Shown in pieces: positions 33,689-44,621 of a stretch of DNA of 64,000 nt. The position numbers were made by a program, and so were the translations under genes. Positions within the stretch are counted from its first letter, which is position 1; each line of letters starts with the position of its first letter. Below the pieces are notes generated by a model. That model worked only from the letters and a program-made list of their open reading frames with translations, had not been told where the DNA came from and made no database searches. Origin of the DNA: Takakia lepidozioides (taxonomy: Eukaryota > Streptophyta > Takakiopsida > Takakiales > Takakiaceae); NCBI GenBank assembly GCA_030704615.1, contig CM060731.1, positions 57,144,756-57,208,755 on the forward strand, read 5' to 3'.

Positions 33689-33976
33689 TCAGCATGGGGA
33701 CGCACCAAATTGCTTGCCTGTGGAATACCGCAGCGGAGTAGCATCATGGACAGGGGATGGTGTCATAGAGAGGGGTCGAATTGTGTTCTGGACAGCCGAA
33801 TTGTTCCGTATCAGGCAGCCCTGGGCAAGCTTGGCAATGAGCGAGCGGAGGATTGGGCTCACATCCTCAGTAAACTTTATCATGAGGAAGAAGATAAGTC
33901 TGTAGCCAATGACCATGCCAAAGACAACTGCCAAATCTTCCCACTTGCTTCGTTTGGTATCAATCTGATAGAGCAT
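33689..33976 (-). CDS. Probable ABCG-type transporter, C-terminal exon
   Basis: The frame reads KWEDLAVVFGMVIGYRLIFF, then L-M-I-K-F and P-I-L-R-S-L-I. This is the W-x-D-(x)n-G-x-x-x-x-Y-R-x-x-F-F pattern of the last transmembrane helix and tail of ABCG half-transporters, followed by a polar tail and a stop at 33689. No upstream ABC exons were recognised up to 36 kb on this strand, so the piece may be a relic. Any membrane protein with a similar last helix could look alike. Confidence 0.4.
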   Translation of the reverse strand: MLYQIDTKRSKWEDLAVVFGMVIGYRLIFFLMIKFTEDVSPILRSLIAKLAQGCLIRNNSAVQNTIRPLSMTPSPVHDATPLRYSTGKQFGASPC

Positions 33977-34157
33977 ACATATGGAAGCCTATGTAAGACA
34001 TACGGTAGCGCCAGACGGCCTTAGGCAAATATTTGGGGAGTCGGGAAAATCCCGCCACCAGCATATATATACCCTGAGCCACAAACAGGGTAACATTATG
34101 CAATGACGAAGCTGCTAAGACACACTGTTGAAGGTGCTACCAAACTACATACTCTAA

Positions 34158-34775
34158 GTCTGGGGGTCGCAAAATGCGACGCCCGGACGTCGCAGTTTAA
34201 GGAGGTATATTTGAATTTTAGGTGGGAAAATTTGAATTTGAAATTTGAATTTCAAAAACTTGTTGACCATTGACTCTGGTTCTGTCCAATGGTGATATGT
34301 TCATTGTTCTACATATATTAGGCAATGCATACTTAAACCAATGACCTCCACAAAATCACATTTCTAAAACACTACAGACTAACCAACACACCTATGATAC
34401 ATCTATGTATCACAAAAACAATCTAAATATATATATACATATCAAGATTTCTTTCAAGTTCCTTCTAAGGGGGTCCCTCTTGTGATGTCGGGGAGTTGCA
34501 ACCTCCACAGCCTTAGTTTATTTATTTTATTTTATTTTATTTAATTTATTTAAGATTTTTTTTTATTGTTGGTATTGCGATGCTGGGGCGTCACAAGAAA
34601 AAAAATCCGTCGCAGCGGGGGCCTTTTTTTCCCTTCATGTCACGTTGCGACGGCTGGGCGTCGCAATGACGTCGCAGCGGAGGATTACAACGTCGGGGCG
34701 TCGCAAAAAGGTGCTGCGGGTTGGCGTCGCAGGCGTAGCGCCGCACGGGGCGTGGGGGCGCAGCTGGCGTCGCAA

Positions 34776-34808
<33 letters not shown>
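34158..34808. repeat. GGCGTCGCA motif cluster ending in poly-C
   Basis: GGCGTCGCA/TGCGACGCC occurs at the left edge (34165-34196) and at least five times in 34580-34778, around an AT-rich centre with TTTTATTTTAT repeats (34510-34565). The right edge runs into 31 C (34778-34808). The motif density and the roughly mirrored ends suggest a non-autonomous DNA element, but no clean TIR with target duplication was found. Confidence 0.5.
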
Positions 34809-34906
34809 ATTTAGTGCCTTGAGTCATAAAGACCTGGCCTGGATTTTTTAGTTAGAGAGGATGGCGTCTTACATGGAGGGATTTTCCCGCCAGCTGAGCA
34901 TGGAAC

Positions 34907-35151
34907 CTTACGCGACGTAAGGTGCCTTCCTCTCGAGGAGAAGAAGGCACCTTACGTCGCGTAAGATTCCTGCTCTTGTTAGCCGTCAGATTGAGATGAT
35001 CCCAGCCCTCCATGATAAAGAAATCCTGGTTGTTTCTTTACGCAGGGTGAGGCCTTCGGATGGGGGCTTCCTGAAACTCGGGCTAGGCACTCGGCTACTG
35101 CCTCGTGCCGGGCTGCTCATTTCAGGAAGGCCCCCATCCTCGGGCCTCACC
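34907..35151. repeat. Two strong foldback hairpins
   Basis: The first has perfect 23-bp arms at 34907-34929 and 34943-34965 around a 13-base loop; each arm itself contains the palindrome-like CTTACGCGACGTAAG. The second has 31/32-bp arms at 35046-35076 and 35120-35151 with few mismatches. No coding function. Confidence 0.85.
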
Positions 35152-35935
35152 TACACTTTGTACCATAGGTAGACTACTCGGCCACATGATAAACATATTG
35201 TCCCTCCTAATAGAATAGATTCAAACCCTTTTTGCTCCCTACCCCTTAGAGACCCTTCTTCCTCCCATGGTTTTAGAGACTCGTGCTACTCTCTCATTCT
35301 ACTCTGGTTTATTGGGCATTGCAGCTCCATATACATTGTCCGCCACTGTTTCTCTATAGCTGTGTCCTAGAGTCAGTTGTCACCAAGTGTTCTCATTTTG
35401 GAATTATGTTCTTGCAATATCGCGTCTCGGGTTCTCCAAGAATGGTCTTCCATGTGTCTAGGCCCCAGGCAGCCTTTGGGCTTAATGGGGTTTTAATTTT
35501 TTCCCTTCACTAATATTCCATGAAGCTCTCATGGGTTTCTGATCCCTTTAACCCAAAAAGGAAAAAAAATAAAATGAAATAAGTAAGGCGGATATATAAT
35601 GCATATCCTTATACCATCACAATCCCCAGGTGGAAAATTACGTGTAATTCCATAAATGATCAATGACATGGCATACTGGAGTGAATATATTTGTTCTTTG
35701 ACGTACATTGCACAAGACTTGAAAGATCCAGTCCAGAGGATCTCCCTAAGCGTATCCTCTAACAATCATATATGTCTCATGGTAACAAAACATACACAAC
35801 ATGTTGATACTAAAGGCATGAAATATTCATCCAATTGACACTCTCTATTACTCCATTACAAATAACGGTATTTGCCAGTGGTATGATCATACATACTAGG
35901 GTAGCCTGTGCCGTTGGCCCAAGTGTCCAACTTGT
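35152..35935. other. Intergenic DNA, nothing recognised
   Basis: No gene or clear repeat seen. Confidence 0.4.
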
Positions 35936-37260
35936 CATCTAAGTCCAAGTGCAATCTCTATGTATCCAAGTGCATCTCCTTATATGTCGAGGTCCAAGTG
36001 CAACCTCTAGGGTAGCCTATGCCTTTGACCCAAGTGTCCAATGTTATCTAAGTCCAAGTGCAATCCCCTATGTTGGCCCAAAGTGTCCAGTGTCCTCTAA
36101 GTCCAAGTGCAATCTTCTATGTTCGCTAAAGTGTCCAGTGTCATCTAGTCCAAGTGCAATCCCTATGTATCAAAGTGCGTCTCCTATGTCGAGGCCCAAG
36201 TGCAACCTCTAGGGTAGCCTTTGCCTTTGGCCCAAATGTCCAATGTCATCTAAGTAATTTTTTTTCCACAGAGCCTATGACCAGATTTGAACCGGAGAGC
36301 TTTCCTTTTGATATCTGTCCTGTCGAGGCTCCAACCATTGTCCCAAAGAATGCCCACTTTGCCATTTTTGCTATTTTTTGTGAATTTCCAGCGACCCGAG
36401 TACTTGGAATTCCACATCTCCCACAAGGCATATCCAAAAATCGTGAAACCAAGTGTCCAATGTCATCTAAGTCCAAGTGCATCAATATATGAAGCAAGCC
36501 ATATATAATCATTTTTTTAAACTGAACCGGAGACCTTTCCTTTGATATCTCTCCTCTCAAGGCTCCAACCATTGTCCCATGAATTCCCACTTTGCTATTT
36601 TTCGGGAATTTCCAACGACCCAAAGTACTTGAAATTCCACATCTCCCACACCGTAGGTCCAAAATCATGAGACCAAGCCCAACCTCGTCGAGGGCTTTCC
36701 AATGGTACCAAGCACCATGGCTGGGGCCTCACGGTTGGGGACATCTCAAATCTACAAAACAAAACAAAACAAAACAAAACTAACGTCTCGATTCATATAT
36801 AAATAGGGTAGCCTCTGCCGTTGGCCCAAAATGTCGAGTGTCATCAAGTCCAAGTGTAATCCCCTATGTATCAAAGTGCATCTCCTATGTCGAGGCCCAA
36901 ATGCAACCTCTAGGGTAGCCTTTGCTGTTGGCCCAAGTGTCCAATGTCATCTAAGTAAGTTTTTTTTCCATAGAGCCTATGACCAGATTTGAACCGGAGA
37001 CCTTTGCCTTGATATCTCTCCCGTCGAGGCTCCAACCATTGTCCAAGGAATGCCCGCTTTATTTGCTATTTTTTGTGAATTTCCAGCGACCAAAAGTACT
37101 TGGAATTCCACATCTCCCACACCGCAGGTCCAAAAATCATGAGACCAAGCCTGTGCACCCTCCTCGTTGAGGGCTTTCCAACGGTACCAAGCACCATGGC
37201 TGGGCCCCACGGTTTGGGACATCTCAACGTGACAAAACAAAACAAAACAAACTTCTCGAT
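35936..37260. repeat. Segmental tandem duplications (three units) with AAGTCCAAGTGCAATC phrases
   Basis: A roughly 250-300 bp unit beginning near CCTATGACCAGATTTGAACCGG occurs around 36270-36460, 36520-36780 and 36970-37255. The last two end in GGGACATCTCAA and (AAAAC)n. Between them lie repeats of GTGTCCAATGTCATCTAAGT and AAGTCCAAGTGCAATC. Diverged non-coding repeats. Confidence 0.75.
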
Positions 37261-37489
37261 TCATATATTGATGCTCTCCTCCACTCAATTGTTCAACACA
37301 CGAAACCATAACCTTCAAGGACTGATGTAGGTATTGTCTCCATATTTGGGTGTACCCCTCCGTAGCCTTCCATTTTCTTGGCATCCGCTATCACAGTAGA
37401 CTTCTCAAAATCACCTCAGTACATTGCCAGTAACAGGTGGTGTAACCAATTGGTTGGCACTCCAAAACATTTGGGAGAGCTCTTCTATA

Positions 37490-38157
37490 CCGTCCCTGGA
37501 CAACCGTTTAGGCGATAATTAATTCAAAATGAAAATGCCTAATCAATTCTCTGAATTTTTCAGATTTTGGCCTAATTGTTGGGAAATTATGGGACCAAAG
37601 TGCCTAATGCCCAAAAATTCCACCAAAAAACTTGCAAGCCTCTTCTCATGTTATTTGTAATAAGATCCAAATTTCTTTGAACAAAAATCAATACAAATAT
37701 ATGCGTGCGAAAATAACTAGCCTACCAGCCTACCACAACTCAAGAGTACCATTATGTAAGAGGTTTCACCATGCACCGGCATACCAATATGAAAACCAGT
37801 GTACCCAATGACCAATGTACCAAGGCCCTCTACCAACGTGCCTACACTAGTGTGGACTATCAATATTGAACTCACCTCAAACGTGAGAACAAAGGAGAGC
37901 CTGCCTTGGAATTTTTAGGGTTTTAAATGAAATGAAAGGTAGCTAGAGCCTGGAAGGGCCCATGGACATTGGGTGTCTATTTTGTAATTTTATTCTTAAG
38001 AAAACAAATGTTTTCTCTTCGCATGTGCCTAATTCTAAAAAATTATAGCATGAAGAAATTTTTGATTTGAGAAATTGTTTTCAAAACATGCCTAATTTTC
38101 TTATTGATTGATTTTATTATTAGGCGCAAAAATGCCTAAAGGGTTGTCCAGGGACGG
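37490..38157. mobile_element. MITE with TA target duplication (Tc1/mariner or Stowaway-like)
   Basis: Left end CCGTCCCTGGACAACC at 37490 and right end complement at 38157 match for 16 bases, then about 8 of the next 9. Both ends are flanked by TA (37488-37489, 38158-38159). The 668-bp interior is AT-rich with no long frame. Confidence 0.8.
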
Positions 38158-38479
38158 TATGTGAGATTGCAGAATTGCTTGCCCCTAGAACAGGTTTTCG
38201 AGTACTTTTTTCTTTAAGGAGCATAGGACTTAGAAGAGGTGAGCTGCATATCGGCACCTGTGACCCATCCTGCCAGCTGTGCCTTCTGTCTGACTCGATG
38301 GATTCAACAACATTCTGTCTCTAAGCTTTGAGTGGCCATGTCAAGATAAGCATATAATAATATGCTGCTCATTTCTTTCCAAGAGCAAGCTCTATTTGGT
38401 AAAGACTTTCCCTTTCGGCAGCAAACTAGGTAAATTGGCTACGGCGTAGCTGGCGATTGGAGAGTCAGTTTTAGTTTAG

Positions 38480-41400
38480 TTACTGAGATACGAATTGGGC
38501 TAATAATGATGTAAAAGTTTTAGGATTTTCAACATGTGGAAGGTGACCACACCCCTGTATGATCTCCAGTCTTGCCTTCGGCAGATCAGCCATAAATCTC
38601 TGGACAGGAATAAAAAAGATGAAAAATTAGCCTTGAACTACATTGGCTAGTTGATATTGCATCTTCTGGTGCATGCAGGCTCATCCACATGCAAAAGCTT
38701 GACATGGAAGCATGCAGGACTAGCATCTCACACTTCAGTAGTTTTTGGCTCACCTCAGCAAACATCTTGGGTAAAATCTGGTCTTGTTCTCCCCATATTA
38801 CAAGTACTTCCTGCTGCACCTGCATAGATATTTCCAGAAAACCAATGTCTTCACAGATTCGCATTTGAGGCTTTTTCTCTGATAATCTCTTCAAATCCAT
38901 CCAGTCATCATCCACACTGAAGCTATAGCAGCTCTCATTAGAGGAGAGGAGGAAGACTTTTCCCGAAGCCAGCGTTACTTATGGTGTCTCCGAAGGGCTA
39001 CCGCCTTCTGTTCAAGCTCTCATAACAGCTACAGTCATATATACACTAAAGTACAAACGATGCTCTCTTCCTACAAATACATTGAGCATATGTATACTTC
39101 CTATCTATCTAATAAGAACACCCAGTTGTCCCGAAAATAAAATCAGCCAGCGAGAGTGGGGCATGACTCGCTGGCTGTGGCAACCACAAGATAGTGGGTT
39201 GCTGGTTGCTGGAGAGGGAGGGGACTAGTGAACAGCCAAGATGCCAAGATGTGGTGATCGCATGCAGGGCCCACCCGGCGACAACATTGGAGAGAGCTCT
39301 AGAATGTAAGTTAGGTGGAAATGTGGCACTCTCGTAGTGGTTGCACCATCTATGAATCCCTGGAGTCTCTGCCTGCTGGACTCAAACATATATTGAGAGA
39401 GAGAGAGGGGGAGAGAGGATTTGTCGTGTTGAAGAGGGGTGCAGGTTCTGTGTGGAGGCTTTGTCCATATCCCACCATGTTCATTTTGTGTATTTTTGCA
39501 GGAAATTAGGTTTCTAGTGATACCTCTTTACTCTTAGTTGGATGCTCCATGGCCTTAAGGATTTTTTGAAGTACATGAGGTGAACAAAACCCTTAACATC
39601 TTACTTCCTATCTATCTATAAACTACATAAATATATGCAGCATTTGCATAAAACAACCTCAAAAGGCATGGGTGATTCATGCATTTCTTATGCAGACCTT
39701 TGGAATGCTGGCTGCGACATTATACCCTCCACTGAGCATGAAGTTGACAGAGGCCTCCACCCACCCGGGCATCAAACAGTGCAAACGTCCCACCTGTCAA
39801 ATCAACCCCCATTCATGACTGCAACAACCATCTCTCTCTCTCTCTCTCTCTGCCAACATGCGGACAAGTGCCTCTGCGATTGCCTTAATGGCAGAGTACA
39901 ATCTCTCTCTCTCACAGGGTGCAACATATGCCCAACACCAGATATCCTAAGTTAATCGACTCTATATCTTGGAAACAGGACCGCCCTGTCAAACAGGCTA
40001 AGACCTGGCAGAAGAGAGTAGAAGAGATTCTCAAGGACCTGGACCTGGAGCCGCAAGTCTTGACCCTGCTGGATAAATCTGACTTAGAGGCTGTAGTGTC
40101 CAAAGCCATGTCTGTTGCCATGAGATTGTCTGATGAAAATGAAGTTAGGCAGAAAACTTCCCTGAACTTGTTTCCAGTCAGTGACATGGGGGAGGACATC
40201 TTGGATGACCTCAAGGGTCTACCCACTCTCGGCACTAGACTGAAATTTAAACTCAGGGCAGGAAGCCTACCTTTGAACTGCAAACAGAAGCAGAGAGGAA
40301 AGGGAGAGTGCAATTGCCCGTTGTGTGGGCAATCTGAAGACAGTATTCATTTTCTGATGCACTGTCCGGGGTTCTCTCACCAAAGAGACGCTCTCTTCAA
40401 ATCTATCAAGGGAATTGTGCCTGTACCCCTGTTTACCAACTTTGAAAGTCTCGAGGCAGAGCCAAAAGCCCAGGCCCTCCTGAGGCCTAGTTTTTGGGCA
40501 AATCACACACAGCAGATTGATGCTTGTGTGAAGGGATTTCTAGAGGATATCTGGAAAACCCGGATTAATTCTATATATGAAGGTAAGTCTTACTACCAAC
40601 GTCAGCCCCTGACAGAGGTAGGTTCTGTCCCTTTTGTTCCCGCTCAAACTGGGCGCGGGGTCAATGGCCACAAGGCTACGGCAAACAACGTCTTATGAGT
40701 ACAATCTCTCACAGGGTGGGGAGTCTACCTTTGAACAATAAACAGATGCAGAGAGGAATGATTGTCAATGCCCAATGTGAGGGTGGCATGTAGACAATGT
40801 CTATTTCTGATACAATGTCCAGGGTATTCTCATCAGAGAGTGACCCTCTTCAGGACCTTCTGTTCACCAACTTTCAAAATCTCGGGGCTGCCTAAAACCT
40901 TGGCCCTGCTTGGGGCCCAACCAATTACTTATACCAAGGCAAGTCCCACTACTGGAGTGAGCCCCTCACAAAGGTAGTGTCCGTTCCCTCTTGTTCCACC
41001 CAAACTGTGCACAGGGTCTATGGCGACAGGGGTATGGCAAACAACGTCTCATTCGCCCTTTTGTTCTGCCCAAACTGGGCATGGGGCCTATGGCCACAAG
41101 GCTACAACAATGTCTTAGGAGTACATTCTCTCTATCTCTCTCTCTGAGCAAAATATGGTAGAAAACACAGAGACTGGAATCTATTAACTTTCAAAAGACA
41201 TGGGAGGGCATTTTCCAGCATCGCAGCAAAAGCCTCCACCTTGTCAAAGTTCCTGAGGAGCCGGTCTGGCAATATTGTTCCAGCCAACTTTTTAGAGCAA
41301 AAAAAAGACAGGGCAGTAAGGAATGTATGTGTCAGAGGAAGAGAAGTGCTAGTAGCATCACAAATGCGTAGTCTGGCTGTAGACCTCGAACCCAGCTTGG

Positions 41401-44400
41401 ACAGAGCCAACAGAAAGAAAGATAGAAAGATATGACTTGCCCGCATAGCATCAAGCAGAGAAGCAAAGGTGCCTCTGGGGAAGATCAAGGTATTGGCATA
41501 TAATCGCACTGGCACGCTCTTTAGGACTGCCACCTGTGCCACCCAGTTCCTCACTTCTCAACAGTACAAAGTAACCTTGTAGGTCAGCACCAGAAAATCC
41601 ATTTCTGGACAAAGCTCTTGACTTGAGTATTTGCCAGAAAGTTAGATACTACAGTAATCAAAACCCCATACAAGGTTGTGTTCTACAGGTCCATATCAAC
41701 TCACAGTGGCTATTTATGGCCCACCTTTAGGCCCAAAAAAGAGCATCAAACCCCATCAGATCACCCACAGCTGAGAGTTAGGAGTTTTGAAACATAGCAC
41801 AAAGTTACAGAATAAATGCAAAAAAGCATACTACCCACTTAAATCAAACCAATAAAGTCTATCTCCTCAAGCTGGTTATGTGCTACATTTCAGTGCTGAG
41901 AATTAGATAGCTCAAAGGTACCTTGTGATCCATCTTATCTGTTGGGACCTTTGGCTATGGCCACAAGGCTATGGCAGACATTGTCTTATGAGTATGTGTA
42001 TTAGGTCTTTTGAGACTACCGCAGAGTTAACAAATATCTTTCTATCTTTCCCTCCACTGTGTTGTTTTGCTGCGTCTTTTTGTGCCTCCTGCAGACATAA
42101 CATGTTTTCCTTTCTTTTTCTTTCTTTGTTCTCTCCTATTTCTCCTTATTATCAGCTCTTTATTTCACAAAGGACTAGGTAGCACCCATAACCACACTTG
42201 TCATATCTGTTCCGAAATAGAGGGCGATGGCAGCAGTGCTGGAAGGCGAACAACAATCTGGTTACAGGCAATTAGTATCAATAATGTACATGCCATAACA
42301 AACATCATACAGTGATGTTCTACATTTTCTATGAGGTCCATCCTAGGATATACATTATCGATGCTAAATCCCTTATAATCAGATTGTCGTCCACCGTACG
42401 TGAGAGTGTTGACACTTACATAGCCTGCTGGGCTAAATCACCAGAACCTCCTCTGGGAGGGTTGATTTCCAGCTGATACTGTGCCATCCAGGGTACGTCA
42501 TGGCCAATGGAAACGATCAGCAATAGATCATCTCCCTTATCTGCTGTCTCCAGAACATCGACACAGTATGTGGACAGAAGGCTTAGATTCTTATGAGTAC
42601 ATCTGTATCTTTCACTCGTTCCCACTGAATAAATAATTTCCCTCTTAAGGCGATAATCTCCAGCTTAAACACCTACACTCCCTGGTTGGGCTGTGAACTG
42701 ATCTGGCGTCAGGGCAGAAAACCTCTAGATTATACACAGAACATTTGACACTTCAGGAGAGGTAACCAACAGGAATTCTAAATAGAAACCATACCCCTAT
42801 ATAGGCCAACAGCCTTGGCAGGGTTGCCATTTCCCCCACTCCCTCTGCATACCCCTGTGCATCAACAAGAACCAATTTTGCCACCTGCAGTCCGAGTGCG
42901 AACCAGACAGTTCAATGTGCTTGCACGCATTAATAGTAACAAATTCTCCAAGACTGCAGAACAAGGCATAACGGTAGAGTGAAGAAAGGCAGAGAGAACT
43001 TACAGCATAGGGATGTGCAAGTGCAAAATCAATGGCAGTTGCACCCCCTAGGCTTGACCCCACCAGTACCATAGGCCGCTTCACATATGCTTTCCAAAAC
43101 TACACACAAGGGAAAGATCCATGCCACACAGCATTTTTACAAACAAGATGTATGGATCAAATTTACTTTGATTTGCTTCAGAGCACTTTGTAAAAGGTAG
43201 GCTTTACTATCCATTTGCAGACTTTTCTTCTCCTCTCGCTATAACCCCCAAGGCCAAGTTGACCATGCAGTCAGCATTTCATCAAGTCTACTTGCAATAA
43301 GTGAAAATGCCAAAGGGTAGTGACCTCATATAGATGCTCTCGCTTTGCAGTCACCCCATATGATGTCAAACCCACTGCCAGCATGCACCACCGCGAGTTA
43401 TCTCATCAGAGTGCCTCATGCAGACATAGTTTTCTACTTTCCACCAATGCACACACAAGTTAGCATCACACACATTTGAATACATTGACACTCGATCACA
43501 CTAGACCTCAAATGGTTGGGAAAGAGGAGAAAATGAATCTAGTGATCTAGTTACCAAACCAAGTGGTGTAAAGAGACCTTGCCAGTATCAGAAAAGCCCC
43601 AGCCAAGAATATCAACCACCCAACTCTCCACCCCAGCCTCCTCTAGTACTGGATAAGTGCGTCGCCATTCCAGCAATGAGCTGCCAATGCCCATCATTCT
43701 ATAAGTTGACTGAAACTGGCTGAAGTCCAACTGTAACACTAGGAATTTGATTCCTCAAAAGGAGGGCACTGCACAACCTTACTGACGCCCTTGACTTTGC
43801 CCAATTGTACAACGTTCCACTCCAACAGAAAGAAACCTGATTGTATTCTGAAAAAGTCAATAGAGATGAAATTTAGAAAGGTGAGAATCCCATAGGGACA
43901 AGGTTCTAACCTGTCGAAACCATGGAGGAGGACTGTTGGTAATGAACCTGTATGTATTACCTTGGGCACCACACAGCTGGTCATAACTGGCCGTGGAGAA
44001 AGACTTGTCTGTAAGATCCAATGTAACACCAACAATACAATGTCCTCTATCTCAGTTCAGAGAGCACTTGCTGTCCAGGGCGAGCACAGGAAACCCATGA
44101 AGCTTTCACATTGGGGGAGTTTGCAGTAGATGACATTAGCTCATAAGTTACTGACATAACCAAACGTCAATGAGGACATGTCACCCTATTGAGAATGTAA
44201 GAAGCTAATGGCTCCACATCCATGCTATGGCAGTATACGCAATGTAAGTTCTCCCACACCTAGAAATGGAAGGGAGGAAAAGGAAAAGAATATCCACATC
44301 CCCATGCAACGGATGTCTCAGGCCCCCATACAGATAGGCATATCACCAGACAACCAGGCCTAAATTGCCACTTGAAGATGGAGCACCTTGACTCTCAAGC

Positions 44401-44621
44401 ATTTCTGGTCTTCACAACTACCCACCCTGCCAAGGAGCAGCCTCAGAGCTAGTCATGTCCGATCTGGGTTTGAAGCCTTGGTCTTGTGAGAGACTGACCT
44501 GCACAGGAAGCCTCTGAATCCTGGCAGCCATTTCACGTGCAGCTGGTTCTTGCAAAAATTTCACATCAGGTGGAAGAAATGAAGGAAAAACCGAAGTCGG
44601 CAACTCAACATCAGCCACCGC
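38480..44621 (-). CDS. Alpha/beta hydrolase-fold protein (plastid-type plant family), one internal exon not found
   Basis: Minus-strand exons: 44499-44621, 43911-44008, 43583-43680, 43325-43374, 43004-43099, 42795-42884, 41441-41533, 38754-38819 and 38480-38599 (stop). Phases agree at every join that could be tested. The chain shows oxyanion-strand LLHGFD, LEWRRTYPVLEEAG, ILGWGFSD, nucleophile elbow L-V-G-S-S-L-G-G, VLVDAQGYAEG, V-L-K-S-V-P-V-R-L-Y, acid strand IWGEQDQIL and GCGHLPHVE with the catalytic His. This is the plant family of Arabidopsis At1g52510-like hydrolases; its substrate is unknown. About 30-35 residues (cap region) expected between 41441 and 38819 were not found; a LINE occupies that intron. 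Two donors appear to be GC (after 43583 and after 41441). A first exon may be 45858-45906 (M-P-R-G-R-L-W-T-G-D...) with a GTGAGC donor, but the link was not resolved. Confidence 0.85.
39919..40703 (+). mobile_element. LINE ORF2 C-terminal fragment in hydrolase intron
   Basis: The 259-residue frame carries L-P-T-L-G-T-R-L-K-F-K-L-R-A-G and CPLCGQSEDSIHFLMHCPGF, the C-terminal zinc-binding (zf-RVT-like) region of plant LINE reverse transcriptases, then a conserved tail. The reverse transcriptase domain itself is absent, as in 5'-truncated LINE insertions. It is inserted antisense in an intron of the minus-strand hydrolase gene. Confidence 0.75.
40704..41126 (+). repeat. Degenerate extra copies of the LINE 3' part
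   Basis: 40710-40860 repeats the C-P-x-C...Q-C-P-G-Y-S-H-Q-R-coding stretch in decayed form. The terminal phrase CTATGGCCACAAGGCTACGG...CGTCTTATGAGTAC of the LINE recurs at 40986-41050 and 41051-41126, again at 41951-41996, and in short form at 60282-60308. Confidence 0.7.

Noticed and set aside
35936-37260. Possible CRISPR-like or satellite array
   Set aside because: Repeat units are long, diverged and irregularly spaced; they are plant segmental duplications, and CRISPR arrays are not expected here.
43573-43578. GTCTCT as the donor of the hydrolase GWGFSD exon
   Set aside because: It ends in phase 0, but the next exon (AKREHLYE) needs one preceding base; the GC donor five bases earlier fits phase and expected length.
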